From the NCBI RefSeq assembly GCF_019923725.1, contig NZ_JAHXRI010000006.1:372001-436000 (forward strand): a stretch of 64,000 nt of DNA. The letters are read 5' to 3'. Below the pieces are notes generated by a model, which ran no database searches, was not told where the DNA came from, and worked only from the letters and a program-made list of their open reading frames with translations. How positions within the stretch are numbered: position 1 is the first letter of the stretch; each line of letters starts with the position of its first letter. This document shows positions 1-9,292 of this stretch, in pieces. The position numbers and the translations under genes were made by a program. The stretch comes from Zwartia hollandica. Lineage in GTDB: Bacteria > Pseudomonadota > Gammaproteobacteria > Burkholderiales > Burkholderiaceae_B.

Positions 1-2
1 TT

Positions 3-1295
3 GATTACTACTCAACAGGAATGCCAAGCCGTTTCGCCAGCGAGGTGGAGGTAACGGATCCCGATACAGGGAAAACCTTCGATGCCACGATCGAGGTTAA
101 CGAGCCCCTGCACTTCAAAGGCGTTACGGTCTATCAGTCGAGCTTTGACGATGGTGGCAGTGAAGTTGAGTTGGTCGGACACAGCCTGACGGGCGAAAAG
201 ATCGTCGAGCTGGAACTTAAAGCACGTGTTGGGCAGTCAAGCGACATTAAGTTTGCGGGTCCTGGCAAGGAAGTGAAGGCTGACATTACTAAACTGCGCC
301 CCATCAACGTAGAAGACCTCACGGCAGGTGAGCCCGCAACACCTAAGGCGTTGTCTGAACACGTCGCGTCGGTCACCGGCAGTGCTGCCGGAAAAAAGAA
401 TGCCAACCTGCGTAATGTGGGTCCAAGTATTGAATATCGCTTAACAGACGCGAGCGGTCAGACGACGTTGTTCCACAACTACATGTTGCCGGTCGAGCTT
501 GATGGGATGTCGGTGTTTCTCGCTGGTGTTCAAGAACCTGGTCAGTCGGGATTCAGATATTTACGTATCCCAGCCGATGATCACGGCTCCGTTAAAGAGT
601 TCATGCTGTTGCGTGCGGCGCTCGCAGATCCTGCGATGCGCAAACAAGCCGCAGCAAATCTTGTACAAAGCTATCGTGGCACGACAGGTGAACAAAAGGC
701 GCTGCAGACTTCCGCTGAACGCGCGCTCGATACCTTTGCTACCGGGGGTCTAGGTGCGATTTCTGAGTTTCTCGAACGCAACGTACCGAAAGCCGAGCAG
801 CAGCGTGCGGCCGATATCATTGCGCGCTTGTTATCTTCGTCCGTTGCCGAGCTCTACCGTTTAACGCGCGTACGTGCAGGTCTTGCAGCGATTGGTGATT
901 CTCCTGAAGAGCAGACTAAGGCCGAAAATTGGTCACGCCTGGCCGTCGCCGCCTTATCAGATCTGGCGTTCTATCCAGCCCCCGTTTTGTTTACGCTGAA
1001 ATCTTTTGACCATGTTCAGGCCAGCGTTTTTCAGGTCAGTCGTACGCCAGGCAAGCTGATTGTGTACATTGGGTGTTTGTTGCTGGTGCTGGGTGTTTTC
1101 ACGATGTTCTACGTGCGCGATCGTCGCATCTGGGTGTGGTTACGTCCGACAGAACACGCAGGTGGCACAAGTGTATTGGCGGCGATGACCTCTCAAAAGC
1201 GTACACTTGATTTCAATCGTGAGTTCGAGCAGCTTCAATTAGCGCTTGGCCGCTTAAACCCGCCCACCTCTACACCACCAACCGCGGTTCACTGA
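3..1295 (+). CDS. resB: ResB-like cytochrome c biogenesis protein, 5' truncated by window edge
   Basis: C-terminal ~430 residues of a ResB/Ccs1 protein, the membrane partner of CcsB in System II cytochrome c maturation, which delivers haem to apocytochrome outside the cytoplasmic membrane. The frame is open back to base 3, and the residues before the first ATG (DYYSTGMPSRF) look like family sequence, so that ATG is internal and the true start lies outside the window. Near the left edge is the ResB-type stretch NEPLHFKG followed by VYQSSF. A large periplasmic region follows, then a membrane helix around visible residue 345-365 (LIVYIGCLLLVLG) and a short basic cytoplasmic tail. ccsB starts 9 bases downstream, the usual pairing. 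The N-terminal helices are missing only because the window begins here. Confidence 0.9.
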   Translation, partial: DYYSTGMPSRFASEVEVTDPDTGKTFDATIEVNEPLHFKGVTVYQSSFDDGGSEVELVGHSLTGEKIVELELKARVGQSSDIKFAGPGKEVKADITKLRPINVEDLTAGEPATPKALSEHVASVTGSAAGKKNANLRNVGPSIEYRLTDASGQTTLFHNYMLPVELDGMSVFLAGVQEPGQSGFRYLRIPADDHGSVKEFMLLRAALADPAMRKQAAANLVQSYRGTTGEQKALQTSAERALDTFATGGLGAISEFLERNVPKAEQQRAADIIARLLSSSVAELYRLTRVRAGLAAIGDSPEEQTKAENWSRLAVAALSDLAFYPAPVLFTLKSFDHVQASVFQVSRTPGKLIVYIGCLLLVLGVFTMFYVRDRRIWVWLRPTEHAGGTSVLAAMTSQKRTLDFNREFEQLQLALGRLNPPTSTPPTAVH

Positions 1296-1304
1296 GATAC
1301 TGTC

Positions 1305-2636
1305 ATGACACAACCAGTCGCCGGCGCTGCAGACAATTGGGATGACCTGTCTGACCCAGGCCAATCGCGCCTTGAGCGCGGCCGTCCAACAATCGTTGAC
1401 GCACTCTTTTTCTTGTTGTTAGCCGCGGGAGCGGGTTTCGCTCTGATGCGTTACAGCCAAGCGATGGATAGCTACGAGAAAGTGATTCTTGTGCTGACCG
1501 TACCCTTTTTGACCTGGCTTGGCTGGCTGTGGCGACCGCTTCGCCTCCTGATGGTTGCCATGGCTCTTGGTGCTGGACTTGCCCTTTGGTTGTATCAAGG
1601 CGATATCGCGCGTGCGGATCAGGCGTTTTTACTGAAATATTTATTGTCATCGCAGTCTGCAATTTTGTGGATGTGTGCGTTGTTTGTTGTCGCCACCTTC
1701 TGTTATTGGCTGGGCCTCGCAAGCCCGACCTCCGCATGGCTTGGTACGGCATTGACCTGGGGAGCCGTATTTTCTGGAGCCACGGGCATGCTGGTGCGTT
1801 GGCGCGAAGGTCATATGATGGGGCCGGATATTGGCCACATCCCCGTGAGCAATCTGTACGAAGTTTTCGTACTCTTCTCTTTGGTCACCGCCTTGTTTTA
1901 TTTGTATTACGAGCGTCGCTATGCAACGCGCGCGTTAGGCGGCTTTGTCTTATTGATCATTACTTCTGCGGTGGTGTTTCTACTCTGGTATTCCTTCACC
2001 CGCGAAGCCTATCAAATACAGCCGTTAGTGCCTGCGCTAAAAAGCTGGTGGATGAAAATCCATGTGCCAGCAAACTTCATTGGCTACGGTACTTTTTCGC
2101 TGGCGGCAATGGTTGGTTTTGCGTATCTGGTTAAACAGCACGGTCAAACGCGTTCTTGGCTTAAGTTGTTGCCTCTTTTTATCCTGGGTGTCTTGCTTGC
2201 GGCAGAACCTATGGTGTTTCGCACGGAGGGCCTGTCAGTCACCTGGATGTTGTACTTCGGCATCGGTGCAGTGATCGTCGGGACGATTTTGCTGTTTCGT
2301 AAACCCATTTCGGAACGCTTGCCGTCCTTCGAGGTGCTCGATGACATTATGTACCGCGCAATCGCCATCGGCTTCGCTTTTTTCACCGTTGCGACCATTC
2401 TCGGTGCGTTGTGGGCGGCAGACGCCTGGGGCGCATATTGGCAGTGGGATCCTAAAGAAACTTGGGCACTTATCGTCTGGTTAAACTATGCAGCGTGGTT
2501 GCATTTGCGTATGCTTAAGGGCTTGCGCGGAACGATGGCCGCGTACTGGGCTTTAGTCGGCTTGTTGATAACCGGCTTTGCCTTCCTTGGCGTCAACATG
2601 TTTCTTTCTGGATTGCATTCGTATGGTGCGTTGTAA
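1305..2636 (+). CDS. ccsB: CcsB/CcsA-type cytochrome c assembly protein
   Basis: A 443-residue polytopic membrane protein, the haem-handling half of the System II (Ccs/Res) cytochrome c synthase. The tryptophan-rich WWD signature WGAYWQWDPKETWA lies at about residues 373-386, and a conserved membrane-flanking histidine occurs in KIHVPANF near residue 250; in this family these contact haem. Many hydrophobic helices follow a ~30-residue cytoplasmic N-terminus. The ATG follows the resB stop by 9 bases, so the two are probably translated from one message. Length and motif order are normal. The gene name varies between species (ccsA, ccsB, resC). Confidence 0.93.
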   Translation: MTQPVAGAADNWDDLSDPGQSRLERGRPTIVDALFFLLLAAGAGFALMRYSQAMDSYEKVILVLTVPFLTWLGWLWRPLRLLMVAMALGAGLALWLYQGDIARADQAFLLKYLLSSQSAILWMCALFVVATFCYWLGLASPTSAWLGTALTWGAVFSGATGMLVRWREGHMMGPDIGHIPVSNLYEVFVLFSLVTALFYLYYERRYATRALGGFVLLIITSAVVFLLWYSFTREAYQIQPLVPALKSWWMKIHVPANFIGYGTFSLAAMVGFAYLVKQHGQTRSWLKLLPLFILGVLLAAEPMVFRTEGLSVTWMLYFGIGAVIVGTILLFRKPISERLPSFEVLDDIMYRAIAIGFAFFTVATILGALWAADAWGAYWQWDPKETWALIVWLNYAAWLHLRMLKGLRGTMAAYWALVGLLITGFAFLGVNMFLSGLHSYGAL

Positions 2637-2648
2637 CGAGGGTGCGTT

Positions 2649-3845
2649 GTGACACCCCCTAAGCCTTCACTAGTTCTCGTTGCAACACTGACTGTACAAG
2701 CTCTCGTCGCAATGGCAGTAATGAATGTGCCGGTGGTCGCACCGGCAGTGGCCAAAGATTTAGGAATCGCAACAACTTATTTGGGCGCCTACGTGGCGCT
2801 CGTTTATTTTGCGGCAATGGTGGCTACCCTCTTGGGCGGTGCGGCTGTTAAGCGCTGGGGTGCGATTCGCCTAAGCCAGATCGGTCTAGTGTTGGCCTCG
2901 TTTGGTTTGTTGCTGTCAGCCTACCCTCATCCGTTGACCATGGCGATTGGCGCGCTATTTATTGGGGCAGGTTATGGCCCTATTACTCCAGCAAGTTCAC
3001 ACTTGTTGATTAAGACAACGCCACCAGAAAAGCTTTCGTTCGTGTTCTCGATTAAGCAAACCGGGGTCCCTCTTGGCGGGATCATTGCCGGCGCGCTCGT
3101 ACCCACGCTCAATAGTTTGATTGGTTGGCAAGCCGCATTCTTTTGTGCAGGCGTGGCATGCGCGCTCTGTGCCTGGGCTGTCCAACCGCTGCGCAACAGC
3201 CTTGATGATGATCGCGACGCAAGTGTGAAGCCTTCACTCGCAACAAGTGTTGTCTCACCACTTAAGCTTATTTTTCAGCACCCCAATCTCCGCAGCTTGT
3301 CGATCATGTCGTTCTTGTTTGCGATCAGTCAGATGTCGCTGACGGGCTATCTTGTTACCTTTTTATACGAAGACCTTGGCTGGAGCCTTATCGCCGCGGG
3401 GGGTGCACTGACCGTCGCCCAAGGGGGCGGTGTAGCGGGCCGAATGCTGTGGGGTTACATCGCCGACCGCTGGCTCGGTGCGAGCATGATGCTGATTGTG
3501 ATTGCTGGTCTTCTTACCATCGGCTGTGTCGGGACTGCTCTGCTAACTCCTGATTCCTCACCTTGGTTGCTCTTTCCAATCCTTGCAATTTTTGGTTCGT
3601 CGGCTGTTGGCTGGAACGGTGTGTTTTTAGCGGAAATTGCGCGTCAAGCGCCGAGTGGGCAAGCGAGCCTTGCGACTGGCGGCACGCTGTGCATCACATT
3701 TCTCGGCGTGATGATCGGTCCTCCTATGTTTGGTTTGTTGGCTGGGACCTTAGGCAGCTACGGATCGAGCTACGGCGTGTTAGGCCTAGTTGGGGTGCTG
3801 TGTGCCCTGACCTTGTTGCCGCTGTATCGCGCTTCAAAGACTTAA
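2649..3845 (+). CDS. MFS transporter
   Basis: A 398-residue major facilitator superfamily protein with about twelve hydrophobic segments in two halves, split by a hydrophilic loop around residues 180-205 (LDDDRDASVK). The cytoplasmic-loop signature between helices 2 and 3 is recognisable in GGAAVKRWGAIR. The start is GTG, 12 bases after the ccsB stop, with a purine-rich stretch upstream; no ATG fits better. Substrate is not predictable; the family moves small anions and drugs by proton coupling. The next transporter starts 5 bases after its stop, so ccsB, this gene and the DMT gene may share a transcript although they have no obvious joint function. Confidence 0.85.
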   Translation: MTPPKPSLVLVATLTVQALVAMAVMNVPVVAPAVAKDLGIATTYLGAYVALVYFAAMVATLLGGAAVKRWGAIRLSQIGLVLASFGLLLSAYPHPLTMAIGALFIGAGYGPITPASSHLLIKTTPPEKLSFVFSIKQTGVPLGGIIAGALVPTLNSLIGWQAAFFCAGVACALCAWAVQPLRNSLDDDRDASVKPSLATSVVSPLKLIFQHPNLRSLSIMSFLFAISQMSLTGYLVTFLYEDLGWSLIAAGGALTVAQGGGVAGRMLWGYIADRWLGASMMLIVIAGLLTIGCVGTALLTPDSSPWLLFPILAIFGSSAVGWNGVFLAEIARQAPSGQASLATGGTLCITFLGVMIGPPMFGLLAGTLGSYGSSYGVLGLVGVLCALTLLPLYRASKT

Positions 3846-3850
3846 GCCGC

Positions 3851-4771
3851 ATGAGCGCCCCACCTGCCGCGCAATCTGCACTGTTAACCCCCCAGCCTTT
3901 GCAGTGGTTAAAGGGCTGCGGTTTCTTTTTGTTTTCGATCACGATGTTTGCCACGCTCGATGCGTTGGCAAAAGGCCTCGTGCATGTTTATTCGGCCCCA
4001 CTCGTGAATTTTTCACGCTATACGGTGATTCTTGTGCTGGCGTTTAGTGCACTGTTGATAAGAGGTTATAGCTTTCGGGTGGCGCCCCCCGAACGTAATC
4101 TCTTGCTCTTGCGTGGAGTCTTGCTTGGGATCTCTGGTACGGCCTTTATGCCTAGCCTTCAGTACATGCCGCTTGCCGAAGCAACAGCGATCTATTTTGT
4201 GTCACCTCTTATCGTCTTGATTTTTGCTCCGATGATGCTCGGCGAAAAAGTAGGACTCAAACAATATCTGGCCCTTGGCGCAGGCATGATTGGCATGCTT
4301 TTCATTGTGAAGCCTGGGACCGGGGAAATCTCCTTAATCGGAACGGCGTTGCTGCTCACTTCAGCAGTGAGTTTCGCTCTCGTTCAAATCTATACACGTA
4401 AGCTTTCTCACCGCGTTTACAGCGAACAAATTTTTGTGTATGCGGCCAGCACGTGCTGGTGTCTTGGTGCTGTCACAACATTAATTTTTTGGCCGACGCT
4501 GTGGCCAACTCCGACTGATTGGGCTTGGATTTTGTTGATGAGCGTGGTTGGAGGGCTGGGTCAGTACGCGTTGATCTATGCGTATAAATATGTTCCAGCC
4601 TCGAGCCTCGCGCCACTTAACTACTTCCAGCTGGTGCTCGCGGTGATCTACGGCGAGCTCCTGTTTGGACAGATGCCCACGCTCTCTTCCTTGGCGGGTA
4701 TCTTACTTGTTGTTGCGGCAGGTCTGTCGCTCACGCTTCCGATGTTGATCACCTATCTACGATCACGTTAA
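3851..4771 (+). CDS. EamA/DMT family transporter
   Basis: A 306-residue member of the drug/metabolite transporter superfamily, with ten predicted hydrophobic helices formed by two EamA repeats. The first repeat includes LPLAEATAIYFVSPLIV-like sequence around residues 105-125, and the second ends with LAPLNYFQLVLAVIYGELLFG, both typical of RhaT/EamA proteins. The frame is open far upstream, inside the MFS gene, but the ATG at MSAPPAAQ, 5 bases after the MFS stop, is the sensible start. It likely exports or imports a small metabolite across the inner membrane. It converges on lysA with a 24-base gap and no strong terminator. Confidence 0.85.
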   Translation: MSAPPAAQSALLTPQPLQWLKGCGFFLFSITMFATLDALAKGLVHVYSAPLVNFSRYTVILVLAFSALLIRGYSFRVAPPERNLLLLRGVLLGISGTAFMPSLQYMPLAEATAIYFVSPLIVLIFAPMMLGEKVGLKQYLALGAGMIGMLFIVKPGTGEISLIGTALLLTSAVSFALVQIYTRKLSHRVYSEQIFVYAASTCWCLGAVTTLIFWPTLWPTPTDWAWILLMSVVGGLGQYALIYAYKYVPASSLAPLNYFQLVLAVIYGELLFGQMPTLSSLAGILLVVAAGLSLTLPMLITYLRSR

Positions 4772-4795
4772 GTCGCAGGACGAGCCGCCATACAC

Positions 4796-6103
4796 TTATG
4801 GCAAGAAGCTTTCGCCTCGAATTAGATCGGCAAACGTTTCGCGTTGGCGCACAACGTAATACTTATCGCCATCGACCATTACTTCGGCCGCGCGTGGACG
4901 GCTGTTGTAGTTGCCTGCCATCACAAAGCCGTACGCCCCAGCAGACTCAATTGCTAGGATATCGCCTTCGTGTAAAGCCAGCTGCCTCGCCCGTGCTAGC
5001 CAATCGGCGCTTTCACATACAGGACCGACCACGTCGTAGAGCGCGCTTGAGTCGCTACGTGGCGTGACAGGCAACACCCCATGCCAAGCCTCGTATAGCG
5101 CGGGCCGCATCAAATCATTCATTGCGGCGTCGACAATTGCAAAATTGCGTGCGTCAGCGTGTTTCAGATACTGTACCGTCGTGAGTAAGACCCCTGCGTT
5201 ACCGACAAGTGAGCGCCCTGGCTCGAGCACGAGTTCAAGTTCGTCATAGCCACGCGCCTTCAGCTGTGCAAAGACTTTGTCGAGTAGCACTTTGGGCGCT
5301 AAGGGTGTCTCATCGTCGTAACGGATACCGAGTCCACCACCCAGGTCTAGATGCTTGAGTGTGATGCCAAGCTCGGTTAGCTGATCAATTAACTTAAGCA
5401 GTTTATCCAGCGCATCTAGATAGGGTGCGACCTCGGTGATTTGCGAGCCGATGTGGCAGTCCACACCGACGACAGAAATTCCCGGAAGTGAAGCAGCCAG
5501 TTGATAGGCAGCCGGGGCCTCTTCGATGGCAATGCCGAATTTATTTTCTTTCAGCCCCGTGGAAATATACGGATGCGTTTGTGCATCCACGTCGGGATTC
5601 ACGCGCAAAGATACCGCTGCCGTCTTGCTCATTTCGCAGGCGACTTGCGAGAGGCGTTTGAGTTCTGGGACGGACTCGACGTTAAAACACTTTACGCCAG
5701 CCTCAAGGGCGGCACGCATTTCCCACGCTTGTTTACCAACACCCGAAAACACGACCTTCGCGGGATCTGCACCGGCGGCCAATACACGGGCCAATTCACC
5801 GCCCGAAACAATATCAAAGCCGCTTCCGAGTCGCGCGAATTCTTTGAGCACGGCAAGGTTTGAGTTGGCCTTCATCCCATAACAGACCAATACGCGGTGC
5901 GCGCCAATCGCCTCCTGATAAGACGACCAGGCGGCTGCAAGCGCAGCCTTCGAGTACACATACAAAGGCGTGCCCAGTGCGCGACCGAGTTCCGCGAGCG
6001 AAACCCCTTCGGCGTATAGGGTGCCTTTTCGATAACTAAAAAAAGGTGAGCCGGCAGGGGTGGTCAGAGCGTTGGCCGAAGCGTTGGATCCAGGAGCAGT
6101 CAT
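4796..6103 (-). CDS. lysA: Diaminopimelate decarboxylase
   Basis: PLP-dependent enzyme that decarboxylates meso-diaminopimelate to L-lysine, the last step of lysine synthesis; cytosolic. The protein is 435 residues from the chosen ATG (MTAPGSNAS). The PLP lysine is in CYGMKANSN (about K78). A glycine-rich phosphate loop (LGGGLG) follows near residue 260, and the catalytic cysteine motif is GPVCESADWL. A GTG 45 bases upstream gives a longer frame, but the ATG is closer to the usual family N-terminus. lptM lies 71 bases upstream on the same strand, and cyaY diverges from lptM, a conserved proteobacterial order. Confidence 0.95.
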   Translation of the reverse strand: MTAPGSNASANALTTPAGSPFFSYRKGTLYAEGVSLAELGRALGTPLYVYSKAALAAAWSSYQEAIGAHRVLVCYGMKANSNLAVLKEFARLGSGFDIVSGGELARVLAAGADPAKVVFSGVGKQAWEMRAALEAGVKCFNVESVPELKRLSQVACEMSKTAAVSLRVNPDVDAQTHPYISTGLKENKFGIAIEEAPAAYQLAASLPGISVVGVDCHIGSQITEVAPYLDALDKLLKLIDQLTELGITLKHLDLGGGLGIRYDDETPLAPKVLLDKVFAQLKARGYDELELVLEPGRSLVGNAGVLLTTVQYLKHADARNFAIVDAAMNDLMRPALYEAWHGVLPVTPRSDSSALYDVVGPVCESADWLARARQLALHEGDILAIESAGAYGFVMAGNYNSRPRAAEVMVDGDKYYVVRQRETFADLIRGESFLP

Positions 6104-6174
6104 GTTGGGGCTATGGGTATTGAAGGGTTCACGAACGTTCTGAAGCACAATACGGACATCAGAGATTGAGAGGG

Positions 6175-6414
6175 CTATTCGATCACGATCGGCGCTGGGG
6201 TCAAGATAAGGTCCTCGTCAAAGAACGGGATGACCGAGTTGCCTTCGTCGGGTGGCATACCGTACATCGATTCTTGGCTGACATAGGGGCGAACCTCCGC
6301 AGGCTTGGCTGGCATATACAGCGGACCTTTAAAGCCGCAACCTACCACCCAAGTCGAGAGGGTAAGCATCGCTACAATGCGGGCATGTCGCGGAAGGTCG
6401 ATTTTGCGGATCAC
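6175..6414 (-). CDS. lptM: LptM-like small outer-membrane lipoprotein
   Basis: A 79-residue lipoprotein precursor. The basic N-terminus and hydrophobic segment end in a lipobox WVVGC (cysteine 26), followed immediately by GFKGPLYMP, the hallmark of the LptM/YifL family. In E. coli LptM assists maturation of the LptD/E lipopolysaccharide translocon in the outer membrane. The preferred start is GTG at 6414, preceded by GAGGGAG as ribosome binding site; a TTG nine codons upstream also keeps the frame open. The rest is proline- and acid-rich and probably disordered. It sits between divergent cyaY and downstream lysA, the standard arrangement. Confidence 0.8.
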   Translation of the reverse strand: MIRKIDLPRHARIVAMLTLSTWVVGCGFKGPLYMPAKPAEVRPYVSQESMYGMPPDEGNSVIPFFDEDLILTPAPIVIE

Positions 6415-6446
6415 TGCTGGCTCCCTCAAACGTGAGGACAAGGATT

Positions 6447-6776
6447 ATGAACGATACAGAATTTCATACACGCGCAACCATCATTCTAGATGCAATAGAA
6501 GCCCAAGCGGACCACTGGTTCGAAAAGCTTGATCTAGATGTGGAAACGAAGCGAAACGGCAACGTTTTAAACCTGATTTTTGAAAACGGACACCAGGTTG
6601 TGATCAACAGCCAGGCGCCCCTTCATGAAATGTGGCTCGCTGCCCGCAGCGGTGGATTCCATTATCGCTTTGATGGTCGCCACTGGAAAGATACGCGCGG
6701 CGGCACGGACTTACATGACACATTGTCTGCGATCTGCTCTGAAGCGACAGGTAAGACCTTAACCGTTGAGCTGTAA
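6447..6776 (+). CDS. cyaY: Frataxin-like iron-sulfur assembly protein CyaY
   Basis: A 109-residue frataxin homologue. CyaY binds iron through an acidic first helix and modulates cysteine desulfurase activity in iron-sulfur cluster assembly. The acidic/aromatic helix (DAIEAQADHWFEKL) is followed by the conserved sheet with GNVLNLIFENG and INSQAPLHEMWLAA, then the tail GGFHYRFDGRHW, all typical. The start at MNDTEF is preferred over an in-frame ATG five codons earlier because an AAGGA ribosome site (in gaggacaaggatt) lies just upstream. It is divergent from lptM with 32 bases between starts, and convergent with the mrcA-like gene. Confidence 0.93.
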   Translation: MNDTEFHTRATIILDAIEAQADHWFEKLDLDVETKRNGNVLNLIFENGHQVVINSQAPLHEMWLAARSGGFHYRFDGRHWKDTRGGTDLHDTLSAICSEATGKTLTVEL

Positions 6777-6798
6777 TTCTTGGTGCGCTTGGGGGGTA

Positions 6799-9213
6799 TC
6801 AACCCCCTGGGTCTGGGCGACGACCTGAACCGCCTCGGTTTCCACCAAGATTATTCAAAAAGTCGCCAAGTGAGTCCTGATTGGGATCCCCCAGGCGCTT
6901 GACGGTTTCCGCGGGTGGAAATTCTTTGAAGTAAAGATTGCCACCTTCGGAAATCAAGCCCTCGGGCAAAGGACCACGCTTTTGCTCGGGGAAGGTCTTG
7001 AGGGCATTTTGCATGTAGCCCAGCCAAATCGGAAGCGAAGCGCCACCTCCTGTTTCTCGCGAACCCAAGGATTTTGGTTGGTCGTAGCCCAACCAGGCTA
7101 CGCCAACTAGTTGGGGCGTATAGCCCGCAAACCAGGCGTCAACCGAATCGTTGGTCGTGCCAGTCTTGCCGGCGAGATCCCCACGCTTGAGTACTTGGCG
7201 CGAACGTGCCGCCGTCCCCGAGGTTGCCACCCCGCGAAGCATATCGTCCATCACATAGGCAGTGCGGGCATCGATGGCGCGTGCTGCTGAATCACCAGCA
7301 ATCACCGGCTTGGCGCGCATCAGAGTCTGACCGTTTGCATCCGTAACATGATCAATCAGGAAAGGCGTCACGCGATAGCCGCCGTTTGCAAATACTGAAA
7401 AACCAGTCGCGAGCTGCATGGGTGTAACCGAACCCGAGCCCAAGGCCATTGGCAGCACGGCCGCGTGGCGTGACTTATCAAACCCAAAGCGTGAGACATA
7501 TTCCTGCGCGTATTGCGGCCCAATCGACTGCAAGATGCGGATCGACACCATATTCTTTGACCGCGCGATCGCTTCGCGCATGGTGAGCATCTGGTCGTAT
7601 TGGTCCCCGTAGTTTTTGGGTGTCCACGCTTTACCTGAGCCCGTTTGTTCCGCGGTGAGTTCAAACGGCTGATCCGAAATCAAGGTGCCGGGTGTTAAGC
7701 CACGCTCGAGAGAGGCTGCATAAATGAAGGGCTTAAACGACGAGCCTGGCTGGCGCCATGCCTGGGTGACACGGTTGAAGTTGCCGTGATAGAAATCAAA
7801 GCCCCCGACCATTGCGCGCAGCGCGCCGTCTTGTGGCGTCATTGACACAAAAGCCGCTTGTACAGTTGGCAGGTTCAGGATTTCCCAGTATTCCGGCGCT
7901 TTGTGCAGATACACCACCGAGCCACGCTGAAGCTTTAAGTTTGCGGGGGCTTTGGGGTTCAACGCACGTGCAATCACACTCAGCGCACGCTTGTCGTTCA
8001 CGGTAATGACTTCACTCGCACTGCGTGCAACCTTGATTTCATTGGGCGCAACAGACAGCACGACACCAATAAGCATTTCGGTACGATCCTGATGCTTATC
8101 AAATACACCATCTAAAAACTCATCAAATTTAACGGGGTCTTTTTCCAAACCGACCGGCAACGTCAGTTGCGCTTCGGGACCTGGATAAGGTGCACGGCGC
8201 GTGTAGTCCAACACACCCTCGCGCAGCGCCTGATAGGCCCACTCTTGATCTTTAGAGTGAATCGTCGTGTAGACATTAAGGCCGCGCGAATACACGTTGT
8301 CTGGGTATACGCTAATCATCAACTGACGTGCGAGTTCCGCGGCGTACTCGCCATGTACTGCATACCCCCCTGCAGGCGTACCTTCTGCGGATTTGATGAT
8401 AACCGGCTGCGCCAGTGCCGCCTTGTATTCCGCATCGGTCAAGTAACCCAGGGAGTGCATACGTCCCAACACATAGCGTTGGCGCTGTACGGCGCGCGGC
8501 TTGTTGGCGATTGGGTTAAAGCGCGAGGGTGCTTTTGGAATCCCCGCGAGCAAAGCCGCATCGGCCGGGGTGATGTCTGAAAGTGATTTGCCTAGATAGG
8601 TGCGAGACGCGGCGGCAAAGCCATACGCACGGTGGCCGAGATAGATTTGGTTCAGGTAGAGCTCAAGAATCTGGTCTTTCGACAGGCTGGCTTCAATTTT
8701 GAAGGTCAGCAGTAGCTCATAAAATTTACGCGAATACGTCTTTTCGGAGGACAGATAAAAGTTACGCGCCACCTGCATCGTGATTGTGCTGGCACCTTGT
8801 GACTTTTGCATAGAAATCAGGTTGGTCAAACCAGCCCGTACGACGCCAAGCCAGTCGATGCCGCCATGCTGATAAAACCGATCATCCTCGGCCGATAGTA
8901 CGGCCGATTTCATGATGTCGGGGATTTCGTTAAAGCGCAGTACGTTGCGTCGCTCTTCGCCGAATTCACCGATCATCACTTTGTCGGAGGTGAAGATGCG
9001 CAGGGGGACGCGTGGCCGATAGTCCGTCATGGCGTTCAAGTCTGGCAGGTTCGGCCAGGCGAGCGCCATGGCCATTCCAAACAGCAAGGCGCCGCATAAT
9101 GCCAGACCAGCCGACAAGATTGATAGTTTCAGTATGAACCTAACCAGAAACGAGCCCTTAGGCTTTTCGTCTGGTAGGTCGTCGTCATCGCGGGGGGGAT
9201 TGGATTTGCTCAT
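6799..9213 (-). CDS. mrcA: Penicillin-binding protein 1A, bifunctional transglycosylase/transpeptidase
   Basis: An 804-residue class A penicillin-binding protein that polymerises and cross-links peptidoglycan at the inner membrane. The N-terminus has a charged cytoplasmic tail and one membrane anchor (about residues 22-50). The GT51 domain shows EDDRFYQHGG with the catalytic glutamate and GASTITMQVARN. The transpeptidase motifs are SSFKPF (SxxK, nucleophile near residue 490), SKN and KTGTTND near residue 680. A glycine-rich tail ends the protein. I chose the ATG at MSKSNPPRD over one 13 codons upstream because the longer start would run towards the aroK promoter. It is divergent from aroK with 79 bases between starts. 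Confidence 0.94.
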   Translation of the reverse strand: MSKSNPPRDDDDLPDEKPKGSFLVRFILKLSILSAGLALCGALLFGMAMALAWPNLPDLNAMTDYRPRVPLRIFTSDKVMIGEFGEERRNVLRFNEIPDIMKSAVLSAEDDRFYQHGGIDWLGVVRAGLTNLISMQKSQGASTITMQVARNFYLSSEKTYSRKFYELLLTFKIEASLSKDQILELYLNQIYLGHRAYGFAAASRTYLGKSLSDITPADAALLAGIPKAPSRFNPIANKPRAVQRQRYVLGRMHSLGYLTDAEYKAALAQPVIIKSAEGTPAGGYAVHGEYAAELARQLMISVYPDNVYSRGLNVYTTIHSKDQEWAYQALREGVLDYTRRAPYPGPEAQLTLPVGLEKDPVKFDEFLDGVFDKHQDRTEMLIGVVLSVAPNEIKVARSASEVITVNDKRALSVIARALNPKAPANLKLQRGSVVYLHKAPEYWEILNLPTVQAAFVSMTPQDGALRAMVGGFDFYHGNFNRVTQAWRQPGSSFKPFIYAASLERGLTPGTLISDQPFELTAEQTGSGKAWTPKNYGDQYDQMLTMREAIARSKNMVSIRILQSIGPQYAQEYVSRFGFDKSRHAAVLPMALGSGSVTPMQLATGFSVFANGGYRVTPFLIDHVTDANGQTLMRAKPVIAGDSAARAIDARTAYVMDDMLRGVATSGTAARSRQVLKRGDLAGKTGTTNDSVDAWFAGYTPQLVGVAWLGYDQPKSLGSRETGGGASLPIWLGYMQNALKTFPEQKRGPLPEGLISEGGNLYFKEFPPAETVKRLGDPNQDSLGDFLNNLGGNRGGSGRRPDPGG

Positions 9214-9292
9214 TGCGTGTAATTTTAAAGGTTTTGCGCGGGTTTGCCCCAATCTATTGGTGTCTCGGGACGGTCAATGGGATAATGTTGCT

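Noticed and set aside
6776-6806. Inverted repeat gggggt/accccc between cyaY and the PBP1A gene
   Set aside because: Only six pairs, no T-tract, and it overlaps the stop codon of the PBP1A gene; not convincing as a terminator.
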